From an uncultured Oscillospiraceae bacterium (GTDB taxonomy: Bacteria; Bacillota; Clostridia; Oscillospirales; Ruminococcaceae), in NCBI GenBank assembly GCA_910587465.1, contig CAJUMS010000038.1, forward strand, positions 1-24,680: 24,680 nt of DNA, read 5' to 3'. Numbering within the stretch: position 1 is the first letter of the stretch; each line of letters begins with the position of its first letter. The position numbers and the translations under genes are program-made. The notes beneath the pieces are model-generated. The model saw only the letters and a program-made list of their open reading frames with translations, did not search any database and was not told the DNA's origin. Of the stretch, positions 16,838 through 24,214 are shown piece after piece.

Positions 16838-17722
16838 ATGGCAAAAACAATCGAATACGCAAAGGTATTTCAGAAGGAGCTTGATCGACAGATAATCGAG
16901 CGCTCCACATCGGGTTGGATGGAGGAGAACGCCTCACAGGTTATTTACAGCGGCGGCAGCGAGATAAAGCTGCCCAAGATCGCGCTTATGGGTCTGGGCG
17001 ATTACGACCGCGACAGCGGCTACAAGGGCGGTACCGTCAACTACTCCTACGAGACTATGACGCTATCGCAGGACAGAGGCAGACGCTTCCGCATTGATGC
17101 GCTAGACGTTGACGAAACGGGCTTCGGACTGGCGGCGGCGAACGTCGCATCCGAGTTCCAGCGTACTCAGGTAATTCCCGAGATCGACTCATACCGCTAT
17201 TCCACCCTCGCTAAGGCGGCGAATATCACCAAGACTTACACTCCCGACAAGTCCACCGTACTGTCCACTCTTGTCGGACAGATCAGTGCGGTTCGCGAGG
17301 TAACGGGCGGAGAGGGCGAGCTGATAATCGCTATCGCGCGTTCCGTTTACGATATGATGCTGCTCTCCTCGGAGGTTTCGCACTCCGTCGACAACGGCAG
17401 CTTTATGCAAGGCGAAATGGAATTCTCCGTAAAGACCATCAATGGCGCGGTCATAATTCCCGTACCCTCTGCAAGAATGAAGACCGAGTATACATTCGAC
17501 AGCGAGAACGGCTATTCCGCAGCGGAAAGCGCAAAGCAGATCAACTGGATAATCTGCCCGAGAACCGCTCCCATAGCGATTTCCAAGACAGATAACGTCA
17601 AGATCATCACTCCCGAACAGAACCAGTTCGCGGACGCGTGGGATATCGATTACCGCAAGTATCACGACCTGTTTATACCCGACAACAAGAAGTCGGCGAT
17701 AGCGGCTTGTACAGCGGGTTAA
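16838..17722 (+). CDS. Phage major capsid protein
   Basis: A 294-residue protein of the type found in Firmicutes siphophages with an HK97-like fold. The N-terminal helix (AKVFQKELDRQIIERSTSGW) leads to the strand region KLPKIALMGLGDYDR, then FRIDALDVDETGF and VIPEIDSYRYSTLAKAA, characteristic of this capsid group. A C-terminal part (IICPRTAPIAISKTDNVKII, then DIDYRKYHDLFIPDNKK) completes the A-domain. No cleavable delta domain is apparent, in line with the missing protease. AAAGGAAG precedes the ATG at 16838. A structured leader lies upstream and a terminator-like structure downstream, so capsid protein may be made in larger amounts than its neighbours. Confidence 0.9.
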   Translation: MAKTIEYAKVFQKELDRQIIERSTSGWMEENASQVIYSGGSEIKLPKIALMGLGDYDRDSGYKGGTVNYSYETMTLSQDRGRRFRIDALDVDETGFGLAAANVASEFQRTQVIPEIDSYRYSTLAKAANITKTYTPDKSTVLSTLVGQISAVREVTGGEGELIIAIARSVYDMMLLSSEVSHSVDNGSFMQGEMEFSVKTINGAVIIPVPSARMKTEYTFDSENGYSAAESAKQINWIICPRTAPIAISKTDNVKIITPEQNQFADAWDIDYRKYHDLFIPDNKKSAIAACTAG

Positions 17723-17771
17723 TCATATGTTAATTTTCTCCGAGAATTGACATATATTTACATATAACAAC

Positions 17772-17823
17772 GGCGGGCAGCCGCGTTAAATCCTGCCGTG
17801 TAACGGGATGCCCGTCATTTTTA
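17772..17823 (+). terminator. Terminator-like structure after the capsid gene
   Basis: GGCGGGCA (17772-17779) pairs with TGCCCGTC (17809-17816) with one G-U pair, followed by ATTTTTTATATC. Smaller stems lie inside (GGCAG with CTGCC). It would lower expression of the downstream connector genes relative to capsid. Confidence 0.55.
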
Positions 17824-17853
17824 TATCTTTTATACTTTAAAAGGAGGGTCGCA

Positions 17854-18228
17854 ATGATCATAACCAAAGAAGATTTTTTTGAAATGGGGTTTACCGCTGA
17901 TGAGAATAATATCGGTGTTCTCGAAAACTGTATAAAGCGTGCAGAATTCGTGTTGAACGGGCTAACGAACGACCGCGCGGGGATCGTCGCGCAGGGCACG
18001 GGCGCTGCCGCAAACCTTGTGAAACAGGCGGCTGCGTTTCAGACTGCCGAGCTGCTTAACCGCGAGCTTGCTGCGGACAGCTCCTCGGGAGAGCGCGTTG
18101 CGGTGGGGGATTTCTCCTACTATAAGACTAGCTCCTCGACGCGCTCCGCGACCGACGACAGTAAAACGATCGTTAAACTGCTCCGCGCGGCGGGATGTCT
18201 ATACGGAGGAACGGAGGTGCGGGAATGA
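17854..18228 (+). CDS. Phage head–tail connector, gp6-like
   Basis: A 124-residue helical protein in the position and style of gp6/gp15-type adaptors that dock under the portal. The opening pattern MIITKEDFFEMGFTADENN, with an acidic start and then helical segments, VLENCIKRAEFVLNGLT and AAAFQTAELLNRE, is typical. The C-terminal SSSTRSATDDSKTIVKLLRAAGCLY also fits the group. AAGGAGGG precedes the ATG. It overlaps the next gene by ATGA. It would plug or extend the portal channel. Confidence 0.75.
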   Translation: MIITKEDFFEMGFTADENNIGVLENCIKRAEFVLNGLTNDRAGIVAQGTGAAANLVKQAAAFQTAELLNRELAADSSSGERVAVGDFSYYKTSSSTRSATDDSKTIVKLLRAAGCLYGGTEVRE

Positions 18229-18554
18229 ACATAATGCCTATTCCCGACGTTCTTCTCGGCGACAGCTTTACGCTGCTTGTACCTAACGCTTCGGGCAAAT
18301 GGGGCGAAACTGTCATCAGCAACGTCCGCGTGGAGCGGACCGTCTGCATTTCCGATTATTCGTCGCAGAAAGCCCGCGACAACACCGAGCTTACCGTGTG
18401 GTACGACTGCGCGAAATCCTCGCCGAAAACAGATTTCACCGCGGGAATGAAGGTTCGCTATCACAGCGAGCTCTACGAGATAACCGAGCATAAGGTATAC
18501 CTCGCCGACAGTCCGCACCATTGCAAATTCAAGGCGCGGAAGATCGGCGGATAA
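18225..18554 (+). CDS. Phage head-closure / minor capsid protein
   Basis: A 109-residue beta-rich protein similar in pattern to the small minor capsid or stopper proteins that follow gp6-type connectors. Typical are the N-terminal PIPDVLLGDSFTLLVP, the middle SNVRVERTVC and ELTVWYDC, and the C-terminal GMKVRYHSELYEITEHKVY, then HHCKFKARKIG. The ATG at 18225 lies inside the previous stop (ATGA) with GGAGGTGCGGGA upstream. In phages such proteins close the portal channel after packaging. Here the closed channel would connect to the hub-like protein two genes on. Confidence 0.65.
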   Translation: MNIMPIPDVLLGDSFTLLVPNASGKWGETVISNVRVERTVCISDYSSQKARDNTELTVWYDCAKSSPKTDFTAGMKVRYHSELYEITEHKVYLADSPHHCKFKARKIGG

Positions 18555-18577
18555 TAGAAAAAAAGAGGCGAATTCAA

Positions 18578-18922
18578 ATGACGATAACAATTGACAAGAC
18601 CGTGTTCAACAACGTCACCGAGCTGAACGCAAAACGCGAGCTCCGCCGCACCGATATCCGCTACAATACCCAAGGGGATATGTTGATCGATATGGTGTGC
18701 AGAAAATACGCGCTGGAGGTGACGTTCGGACTGCTGACGGAAAGCGAGCTGAAAACGCTCCGCGACCTGTCGCAGCGCATTTTCGTATCGGTGAAGTTTT
18801 CCTCTCCCGAGGGGGATGTAACGGCGGATTTCCACATCTCCGACGAGCCCGCGCCAGAGCTGACGGTCGTGAACGGCGCTAAAATGTACGGCGGCGTAAA
18901 GCTGACAATGAAACAGAAATGA
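18578..18922 (+). CDS. Small phage-like protein of unknown function
   Basis: A 114-residue protein, beta-rich with one helical segment (LLTESELKTLRDLSQRIF). It begins TITIDKTVFNNVTELNAKRE and ends GAKMYGGVKLTMKQK. I do not recognise a family. Its place between the head-closure and hub genes is that of a tail or adaptor protein, for example a reduced tail tube, Dit-like or tail-terminator protein. AGAGGCG precedes the ATG at 18578 (a longer frame from 18521 has no ribosome site and overlaps the previous gene). Nine bases separate it from the hub gene, whose ribosome site overlaps this stop. Confidence 0.6.
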   Translation: MTITIDKTVFNNVTELNAKRELRRTDIRYNTQGDMLIDMVCRKYALEVTFGLLTESELKTLRDLSQRIFVSVKFSSPEGDVTADFHISDEPAPELTVVNGAKMYGGVKLTMKQK

Positions 18923-18931
18923 GGTGACGAA

Positions 18932-20293
18932 ATGACCAATGTTTCCGATAATTTCAGAGCGCTCGCCGAGGCTAACGGCAGATATGTGTGCTGCAAGATA
19001 ACCGCGGGCGGCGAGACATTTCTCGACGACAGGATAATCGACCTCGACTTCGACGATGTTATACACCCCGACCGTTTTACTATCGGCACGGTGTGCTCAA
19101 ACAAATTCTGCTTCTCCGCAGTGTATAACGGCGAGCTGAATGTCCGCGACGAGGTGCGGCCTTATATCAGCTTTGACGGAAAAGAGTGGTGTTCGCTCGG
19201 GGTATTCTATGTGGCAAGGCGGTATGTCCGCGGAGGGTATGCATCCATTATCTGCTATGATAAGATGTACTATCTCGATACCGAATACAAGCCTACGCTC
19301 CGTATCCCTACAACGACCGACGCAATACTGCGCGACGCGTGTGCGCAGGCGGGTATATCATGCGCGGAAAACGGCGGCAGTATCACGATAAGGCGACTGC
19401 CGCGCGGCTTTACGATAAGGGATATAATAAGCTTTACAGCTTCAATGAACTGCGCAAGCGCTAAATTTGACAGAAATGGAGTGCTCGTATTCAAGAAGAC
19501 CGTGCCGACAGCAGGCGTTTTCCTTCGCGAGAAAAACTGCATTAGCATAAACCGCAACATGACGACGTCGTTTGTCGCGGGTGTCATTATCGACGCAGAC
19601 GGCACGGCTATCGAAAGCGGCAGCAGCACCGTTGAGTCGGCGGCGGAGCTGTACAATCCCATGATGACGCAGGAGATCGCGGATATGCTTGCGGAGCAGC
19701 TCGGGAAGTTCAGATTTTACGGTGCGCAGATAAAAATGCAGGGTCTGCCTTATCTCGAAGCGGGCGATAATATCACGCTTGAGGAAAAGGACGGCAGCAC
19801 TTATCCAATAACGATAAGCGAAATCGAATACCACTACGACGGAGGACTTACCGCAACTCTGTACTCGCGAAATACCAATCCCGAAAAAAGCGAACTGCAA
19901 ACAGCTCTGGAGGATCTGAGTTTCTCAACGGACATCGTCCGCATGCAGCAGAGCAACTCATTTGCGCTGGCGATATCTGCTATAGCTCGAACGCTTGCCG
20001 AATATGAATTCACGACAGGCAAGCGCGGAAAGGCGGCAATGATCGACGTTAATTACACGCTGCTCGCCAACGAGGGCACGGAGCTGAAAATACTCGTTTA
20101 TGTAAACGACGTGCAGCAGGAGAGAACGGCAACATATAAGCCGGTAGGCGGCAGACTCACTCTTGAACATTTTCATTATCTTGCCGACAATTTGCCGAAA
20201 GGCAATAACCGCATAACCGTGAGAATTCAGGCGACGACCGGCACCGCGCAGATAGCCGCGGGACAGTCATATTCAACACTTCTTATATTATAA
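18932..20293 (+). CDS. Baseplate/tail-hub-like protein with C-terminal beta domain
   Basis: A 453-residue protein. Residues 1 to about 320 resemble the hub or tail-associated fold of phage baseplate proteins (GP27/gpD-like): KITAGGETFLDDRIIDLDF, DEVRPYISFDGKEWCSLGVF, GYASIICYDKMYYLDTEYKP, then an LEAGDNITLEEKDG segment and the end ITISEIEYHYDGGLTATLYS. After a helical linker (about 325-355), residues 356-453 form a separate beta-rich domain with no conspicuous Cys. This domain could be a receptor- or sugar-binding part (inference). No lysozyme or protease domain is present. GAGGTGA precedes the ATG. It is the last cassette gene, followed within a few bases by a stem-loop. Confidence 0.65.
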   Translation: MTNVSDNFRALAEANGRYVCCKITAGGETFLDDRIIDLDFDDVIHPDRFTIGTVCSNKFCFSAVYNGELNVRDEVRPYISFDGKEWCSLGVFYVARRYVRGGYASIICYDKMYYLDTEYKPTLRIPTTTDAILRDACAQAGISCAENGGSITIRRLPRGFTIRDIISFTASMNCASAKFDRNGVLVFKKTVPTAGVFLREKNCISINRNMTTSFVAGVIIDADGTAIESGSSTVESAAELYNPMMTQEIADMLAEQLGKFRFYGAQIKMQGLPYLEAGDNITLEEKDGSTYPITISEIEYHYDGGLTATLYSRNTNPEKSELQTALEDLSFSTDIVRMQQSNSFALAISAIARTLAEYEFTTGKRGKAAMIDVNYTLLANEGTELKILVYVNDVQQERTATYKPVGGRLTLEHFHYLADNLPKGNNRITVRIQATTGTAQIAAGQSYSTLLIL

Positions 20294-20295
20294 AA

Positions 20296-20326
20296 AAGAT
20301 CCCAAGGGCTTAAACCTTGGGATCTT
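20296..20326. terminator. Stem-loop terminator between converging genes
   Basis: AAGATCCCAAGG (20296-20307) and CCTTGGGATCTT (20315-20326) form a perfect 12-base stem with a 7-base loop. The T run lies on the minus-strand side (TTTTTTAT), so it best serves the small Cys-motif gene. On the plus strand it can still end the cassette transcript, but without a T run. Confidence 0.75.
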
Positions 20327-20330
20327 CACT

Positions 20331-20453
20331 TCAGCGCTTCTCAAAATAACGGCAGTCCGACGACGCGAGCGCGTTTGCGTGGGTGAGATCGTCGAGCATG
20401 CAATATCCGTCCTTCTGGTGGCGGCATTCTTCGCCGCATATGATCATATTCAT
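20331..20453 (-). CDS. Small Cys-motif protein (40 residues)
   Basis: A 40-residue protein with four cysteines (C6, C10, C18, C34) in the pattern CxxxC…GYCxLD…DCRYF. Proteins of this length and pattern are common in Clostridia and are often mislabelled as hydroxymyristoyl-ACP dehydratase, which such a short protein cannot be. The four cysteines could bind zinc or an Fe-S cluster (inference). GGAGG lies 6 bases before the ATG at 20453. A longer frame to 20666 has no ribosome site at its start and overlaps the divergent promoter. It ends at the terminator shared with the cassette. Confidence 0.7.
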   Translation of the reverse strand: MNMIICGEECRHQKDGYCMLDDLTHANALASSDCRYFEKR

Positions 20454-20513
20454 ACCGCACCTCCGTGAAAATAGTTTAAACGGATAGTACGCTTTTATTC
20501 GGGAAAAATCACG

Positions 20514-20542
20514 TTGACAAATCCTGCCAACAGTTGTATAAT
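20514..20542 (+). promoter_or_regulatory. Perfect sigma-A promoter for the lipase-like gene
   Basis: TTGACA (20514-20519), a 17-base spacer, and TATAAT (20537-20542), all consensus. The transcript would start near 20549, about 25 bases before the ATG at 20574. Confidence 0.85.
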
Positions 20543-20573
20543 ATAAAATAAGAAAGTTTTTTTGAGGTATGAT

Positions 20574-21908
20574 ATGAAAATTTTTATTCGCATTCTTCAT
20601 TGGATAATACTTGTATTCGGAATAAATCTGCCGATAATTCTCGCCGGTACGCCGCTTGTGCTGCAAATTTTGCTTGGAGCGGTTCTGCTGATATATTTTA
20701 TCGGTTTCAACATTTTCCCGTCGTTAAGAAAATATCCCACGCTGCGGTTGAAAATTCTCGGCGACGGCGCTGAGCTTATTCTCGCGTTTTGGGTGACCTG
20801 CGCGGCGTCATCTCCGTTTATCGGCGTGTGTATTGCCGAGATCGCGGGAGGCGGCACGGACTTTCCAAAATATATCGTCTACGCGGTCGTGCTGATACTC
20901 TGCGAGGCTGCCGTTTTCTGGAACGGCATTATACGCGTTTATGTCACCTCCGTGCAGCTTGGATTGCGTTACCGTGTGCTGGGTATAGTCTGCGGTCTTA
21001 TTCCGATAGCAAATCTTGTTATGCTGATGATAATTTACGTCCGCGTAAAGCAGGAAACGATATTCGAAACGGAGAAATTCAAGCTCAACGAAAGCCGCAA
21101 AAACGACAGAATATGCGCGACAAAATACCCCATTTTGCTCGTTCACGGCGTCTTTTTCCGCGACAACAGGCTGCTGAATTACTGGGGCAGAATACCTGCG
21201 GAGCTTACAAAAAATGGCGCGGAGGTCTACTACGGTGAGCAGCAGAGCGCTCTCTCGATTGCGCAAAGCTCGGCGGAGCTTGCCAATAAGATCGAGGAGA
21301 TAGTCACGCGCACGGGCTGCGGTAAAGTGAACATTATCGCGCACTCCAAGGGCGGTCTGGATTCGCGTTACGCTATTTCCAAGCTCGGCTGTGACAAATA
21401 CGTCGCGACCTTGACGACCATAAACACTCCGCACCGCGGCTGCATTTTCGCGGAATATCTGCTCGGCGCGGCTCCCGAGCGCGTCAAGAATTTCATCGAA
21501 AAGACCTACAACAAGATGTTTTATGCTCTCGGCGACAACACTCCCGACTTCATGTCGGCGGTGAAATGTCTTACCAACAGCTACTGTGAGGAGTTCAACA
21601 AGGAGGTCTTGGACAGCCCCGACGTTATGTACCAATCTTACGGTTCAAAGGCGATAAACCACCGCGGCGCACGGTTTCCGCTAAACGTTTCTTATCCCGT
21701 GGTCAAGAAATACGACGGCGCTAACGACGGACTTGTGGCGCTTACCTCCGCGCCTTGGGGCGAGAAGTTTACGCCGATCTATCCGCCGGCCAAACGTGGA
21801 ATTACCCACGCGGATATGATAGACCTTAACCGCGAGAATATCAAGGGCTTTGACGTCCGCGAATTTTATGTGCAGATGGTATCCGATCTGCGCGAAAGAG
21901 GTTACTGA
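20574..21908 (+). CDS. Membrane-anchored lipase-like alpha/beta hydrolase
   Basis: A 444-residue protein. The first 170 residues or so hold about five hydrophobic membrane segments (for example IFIRILHWIILVFGINL, VVLILCEAAVFW, GLIPIANLVMLMIIYV). The rest is a triacylglycerol-lipase-type alpha/beta hydrolase. The oxyanion strand is PILLVHGVFF, the nucleophile is S258 in IIAHSKGG (first Gly of GxSxG replaced by Ala, as in some lipases), the probable acid is D385 (GANDGLV) and the base is H412 (GITHADMID). The substrate is probably a lipid or ester near the membrane. The ATG at 20574 has GAGGT before it. It has its own perfect promoter and lies next to a decayed gene. Confidence 0.85.
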   Translation: MKIFIRILHWIILVFGINLPIILAGTPLVLQILLGAVLLIYFIGFNIFPSLRKYPTLRLKILGDGAELILAFWVTCAASSPFIGVCIAEIAGGGTDFPKYIVYAVVLILCEAAVFWNGIIRVYVTSVQLGLRYRVLGIVCGLIPIANLVMLMIIYVRVKQETIFETEKFKLNESRKNDRICATKYPILLVHGVFFRDNRLLNYWGRIPAELTKNGAEVYYGEQQSALSIAQSSAELANKIEEIVTRTGCGKVNIIAHSKGGLDSRYAISKLGCDKYVATLTTINTPHRGCIFAEYLLGAAPERVKNFIEKTYNKMFYALGDNTPDFMSAVKCLTNSYCEEFNKEVLDSPDVMYQSYGSKAINHRGARFPLNVSYPVVKKYDGANDGLVALTSAPWGEKFTPIYPPAKRGITHADMIDLNRENIKGFDVREFYVQMVSDLRERGY

Positions 21909-21909
21909 T

Positions 21910-22195
21910 GTGAACAACAAATATTACACGGTCAGCGACATAACCTGAGATCGGCGGGAAAATTCTGCTCGTGCAGCACACCTAAATGGACTATATAGGC
22001 GGCGAACCGAGAAGCGACGGTCACGGAAACAGCGAGGTACTGCTCCTTACGGCAGAGGAAGCGCTCTCGCGAAATGAATTTACCAATCTCAGCCGCGAGC
22101 TGATAGGCGCTTATATGCACGGTTTGGCACTCGGGAAAAGCGCATACGTTCCCGCAGCACCGGACAGTGAAAGCTATTTGCTCTATGGGGGATAA
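21910..22195 (+). pseudogene. Decayed gene, frameshift and in-frame stop
   Basis: A GTG at 21910, with AGAGG ahead, starts NNKYYTVSDIT and then meets TGA (21946-21948). In the next frame EIGGKILLVQHT continues up to TAA (21983-21985), and the same frame directly resumes as MDYIGGEPRSDGHGN and runs to 22195. Joined, this reads like one small protein of about 95 residues broken by one frameshift and one nonsense codon. The 69-residue remainder starting with ATG 21986 has no ribosome site. I do not recognise the family. It could still be expressed as a short protein. Confidence 0.5.
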
Positions 22196-22257
22196 AAAAG
22201 TGTATTCGGCGTTTTCAACGTAAAGTTGAGGATAATCCTTTTAAATCGGGAGGAAAG

Positions 22258-22800
22258 ATGTATCTTTATCATTACTATGACAGCACACGCGCGCCGTTTC
22301 TGAATCTATCCGATTTGCCGCGGGAGAGAGCGGAGAATATTTTGGAGGAGATAAAGCGCATAAATCCATCTTCGCAGGCGGCGGGACGTCATTCCGAGTA
22401 TGTGGCGGATCGGCTTTATTACGAGAGCATTATGCGCGAAAAATTCGCGGAGCTTGGCGGAATAATAAGGAGAAACGCTCCTCATTATATGGTAGTGGGA
22501 GAATGCGAATGGCTGTCGAGCTGGTTTGAGAACAGCGCTTTTATAAAAATTCCCGTTTCCGAATTTGATTTAAGGTCGGTCTCTTTTACCTACGGAGATT
22601 CTCACCCGACGTTCAGTCCGCGCGTAAACGACGGTCTGGAGTACCGCAAACGGCTTTACAATTACGAGGGCATTCTTGATCTGATAGAAAGGTACGGAAT
22701 GCCGCAGGAAAATGAATACGGAAACGTAAGGTATATCGAAGCTCAGATATGGAGCGATGAAACCATTGAAAAATACAGATTAAATTACAGAAAGGAATAA
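22258..22800 (+). CDS. Conserved hypothetical protein
   Basis: A 180-residue soluble protein rich in Arg, Glu and Tyr that begins MYLYHYYDSTRAPFLNLSDL. Other features are the RHSEYVADRLYYESIMREKF helix, the central PHYMVVGECEWLSSWF and the C-terminal RYIEAQIWSDETIEKYRL. Similar proteins occur in many Clostridia without a known role, from memory. No membrane segment or catalytic motif is evident. GGGAGGAAAG precedes the ATG. Its stop is one base from the phoH start, so the two are cotranscribed. The spacer 22196-22257 has no convincing promoter. Confidence 0.75.
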   Translation: MYLYHYYDSTRAPFLNLSDLPRERAENILEEIKRINPSSQAAGRHSEYVADRLYYESIMREKFAELGGIIRRNAPHYMVVGECEWLSSWFENSAFIKIPVSEFDLRSVSFTYGDSHPTFSPRVNDGLEYRKRLYNYEGILDLIERYGMPQENEYGNVRYIEAQIWSDETIEKYRLNYRKE

Positions 22801-22801
22801 T

Positions 22802-23788
22802 ATGGCAAATATTACTATAACAATGAACGGCACCGAGCAGCTTCGCGCCGTATTCGGTGAATTCGACAGGAATATAAACCTTATACAGAAAGCGTTTTCC
22901 GTGACGATATTCGCGCGCGGCGGCGAGGTGAAAATCACGGGCGACGACGAGAGCTCCGTCGCAAAGGCGGAAAAGGCGGTCAAAACGCTCTGCGACAGCT
23001 TTTCGCGCGGAGAAGCTATTGAGGAGCAAAATGTCCGCTATGCTATCGCTATGGTGAATGACGGCGCGGAAGGCGAGATCGCGACGATAAGCGGAGATTG
23101 CGTTTGTGTGAGCTATTCGGGAAAACCGATAAAGCCCAAGACCGTCGGACAGAAAAAGTACTGCGATATGATTCGCAAGAACACGATCACGTTCGGCGTG
23201 GGTCCCGCAGGTACGGGAAAGACGTATCTTGCGGTAGCGCTCGCCGTCACCGCGTTCAAGCAAAAGCAGGTGCAGCGCATTATCCTGACGCGTCCCGCGG
23301 TCGAGGCGGGCGAAAAACTGGGATTTCTCCCAGGCGACTTGCAGAATAAAGTTGATCCGTATCTCCGTCCGCTTTATGACGCGCTTTTTGAGATGTTCGG
23401 ACAGGAGGCGTTCGCGCGGTTGTCGGAGCACGGATCCATTGAAGTCGCTCCGCTTGCGTACATGAGAGGACGCACTCTCGACGACAGCTTTATAATCCTC
23501 GACGAGGCGCAGAACACCACGCGGGAGCAGATGAAGATGTTCCTGACGAGACTGGGATTCAACTCCAAAATGGTAATTACGGGCGATATCACGCAGATAG
23601 ACCTCCCTGAGGCGAAGAAGTCGGGGCTTATAGAGGCGCTTAAAGTCCTCCGTAATGTCGAGGATATCGCCCAGAACCGCTTCACCGAAAAGGACGTTGT
23701 GCGGCATAAGCTGGTGCAGGATATCGTCAAGGCTTACGACGAGTATCAGGGCAGCGCAAAGACGGGCAAGGGCACATGGAAAAATTAG
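22802..23788 (+). CDS. phoH: PhoH family ATPase
   Basis: A 328-residue cytoplasmic P-loop NTPase of the PhoH group, thought to act in RNA metabolism. Walker A is GPAGTGKT (134-141), Walker B is IILDEAQN (D234, E235), and VITGDITQIDLP follows. The N-terminal 110 residues form the usual KH-like and linker region, with ARGGEVKITGDDESSV. AAAGGA precedes the ATG. In most Firmicutes phoH is followed by the HD-domain gene yqfF and by ybeY. Here it instead overlaps, by 13 bases, the first of two paralogous small genes. Upstream it follows an unknown gene by one base. Confidence 0.95.
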   Translation: MANITITMNGTEQLRAVFGEFDRNINLIQKAFSVTIFARGGEVKITGDDESSVAKAEKAVKTLCDSFSRGEAIEEQNVRYAIAMVNDGAEGEIATISGDCVCVSYSGKPIKPKTVGQKKYCDMIRKNTITFGVGPAGTGKTYLAVALAVTAFKQKQVQRIILTRPAVEAGEKLGFLPGDLQNKVDPYLRPLYDALFEMFGQEAFARLSEHGSIEVAPLAYMRGRTLDDSFIILDEAQNTTREQMKMFLTRLGFNSKMVITGDITQIDLPEAKKSGLIEALKVLRNVEDIAQNRFTEKDVVRHKLVQDIVKAYDEYQGSAKTGKGTWKN

Positions 23789-24210
23789 TGGCGTTGTGTT
23801 ATATCTGGGCGTTCGGGCTTTCTGACAAGAACGATTACGTTTCGGAGCTTGACAGGCTGTTTCTGGAGAACCCCGAGGACGATCTTCTGCTGAAGCTTGA
23901 GGAGCTTGACAATGACCGCGCGGCAGCTTGGGCAAGGCTCGGGTGGTTAGCCGACAGACTGAATATCGACGTATTCGGAAAGGAGCTTTTCGCGGCTCTC
24001 GAAAAGGTTTACAGGGAAAACAGATTTCCGCTTGCGGAATTCGGCAGTCGCTGTTACGAGCTTTGGCGTGCTTTGCCCTATCACCCCTATCAATACGAAC
24101 ATATCAAGCCGTTCGACACGCTCACGTACGCGGACGATCCGCTCTCTTACGGCGACGAGGGGCAGTCGCGCGATTTATACGAAGCCGCATTTGACTATTA
24201 TAAGGAGTGA
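23776..24210 (+). CDS. Small acidic protein, tandem paralog 1
   Basis: A 144-residue acidic protein beginning EKLVALCYIWAFGLSDKNDY, then ELDRLFLENPEDDLL, FGKELFAALEKVYRENRFPL and a C-terminal DLYEAAFDYYKE. The family is not recognised. It overlaps the phoH end by 13 bases and is followed 4 bases later by a second, clearly related gene. Small, tandem, acidic, rapidly diverging proteins in such arrays are sometimes immunity or antidote proteins, but no toxin gene is visible here, so this is only a possibility. The start is placed at ATG 23776. Confidence 0.7.
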   Translation: MEKLVALCYIWAFGLSDKNDYVSELDRLFLENPEDDLLLKLEELDNDRAAAWARLGWLADRLNIDVFGKELFAALEKVYRENRFPLAEFGSRCYELWRALPYHPYQYEHIKPFDTLTYADDPLSYGDEGQSRDLYEAAFDYYKE

Positions 24211-24214
24211 TTTC

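Larger units (their letters stand above)
14903..20293 (+). mobile_element. Phage-derived structural cassette (portal to hub), seven genes, no terminase or tail genes
   Basis: Seven forward genes in phage order: portal, probable scaffold, major capsid protein, gp6-like connector, head closure, small unknown protein, hub/baseplate-like protein. All frames are intact, several overlap, and nearly all have clear ribosome sites. Directly outside are a MurR/RpiR gene on the left and a 40-residue Cys-motif gene on the right. No integrase, terminase, prohead protease, tape measure, tail tube, holin, endolysin or phage repressor is present, and I saw no attachment-site direct repeats. It could be a domesticated capsid/connector machine or a reduced prophage. 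Confidence 0.75.

Noticed and set aside
14903..20293. Gene transfer agent or encapsulin
   Set aside because: A gene transfer agent needs a terminase and tail genes, which are absent. An encapsulin needs no portal or connector, which are present here.
14550..20330. Attachment-site direct repeats around the cassette
   Set aside because: No convincing direct repeat, tRNA or integrase was found at either edge by eye. A computed repeat search would settle this.
20808..21635. Open frame of 275 codons opposite the lipase-like gene
   Set aside because: It is antisense to a gene with its catalytic residues in place. It has no motif of its own.
22613..23935. Open frame of 440 codons on the minus strand opposite phoH
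   Set aside because: It covers phoH, whose Walker motifs are certain. The protein is rich in Arg and His with no domain, as expected of an antisense shadow.
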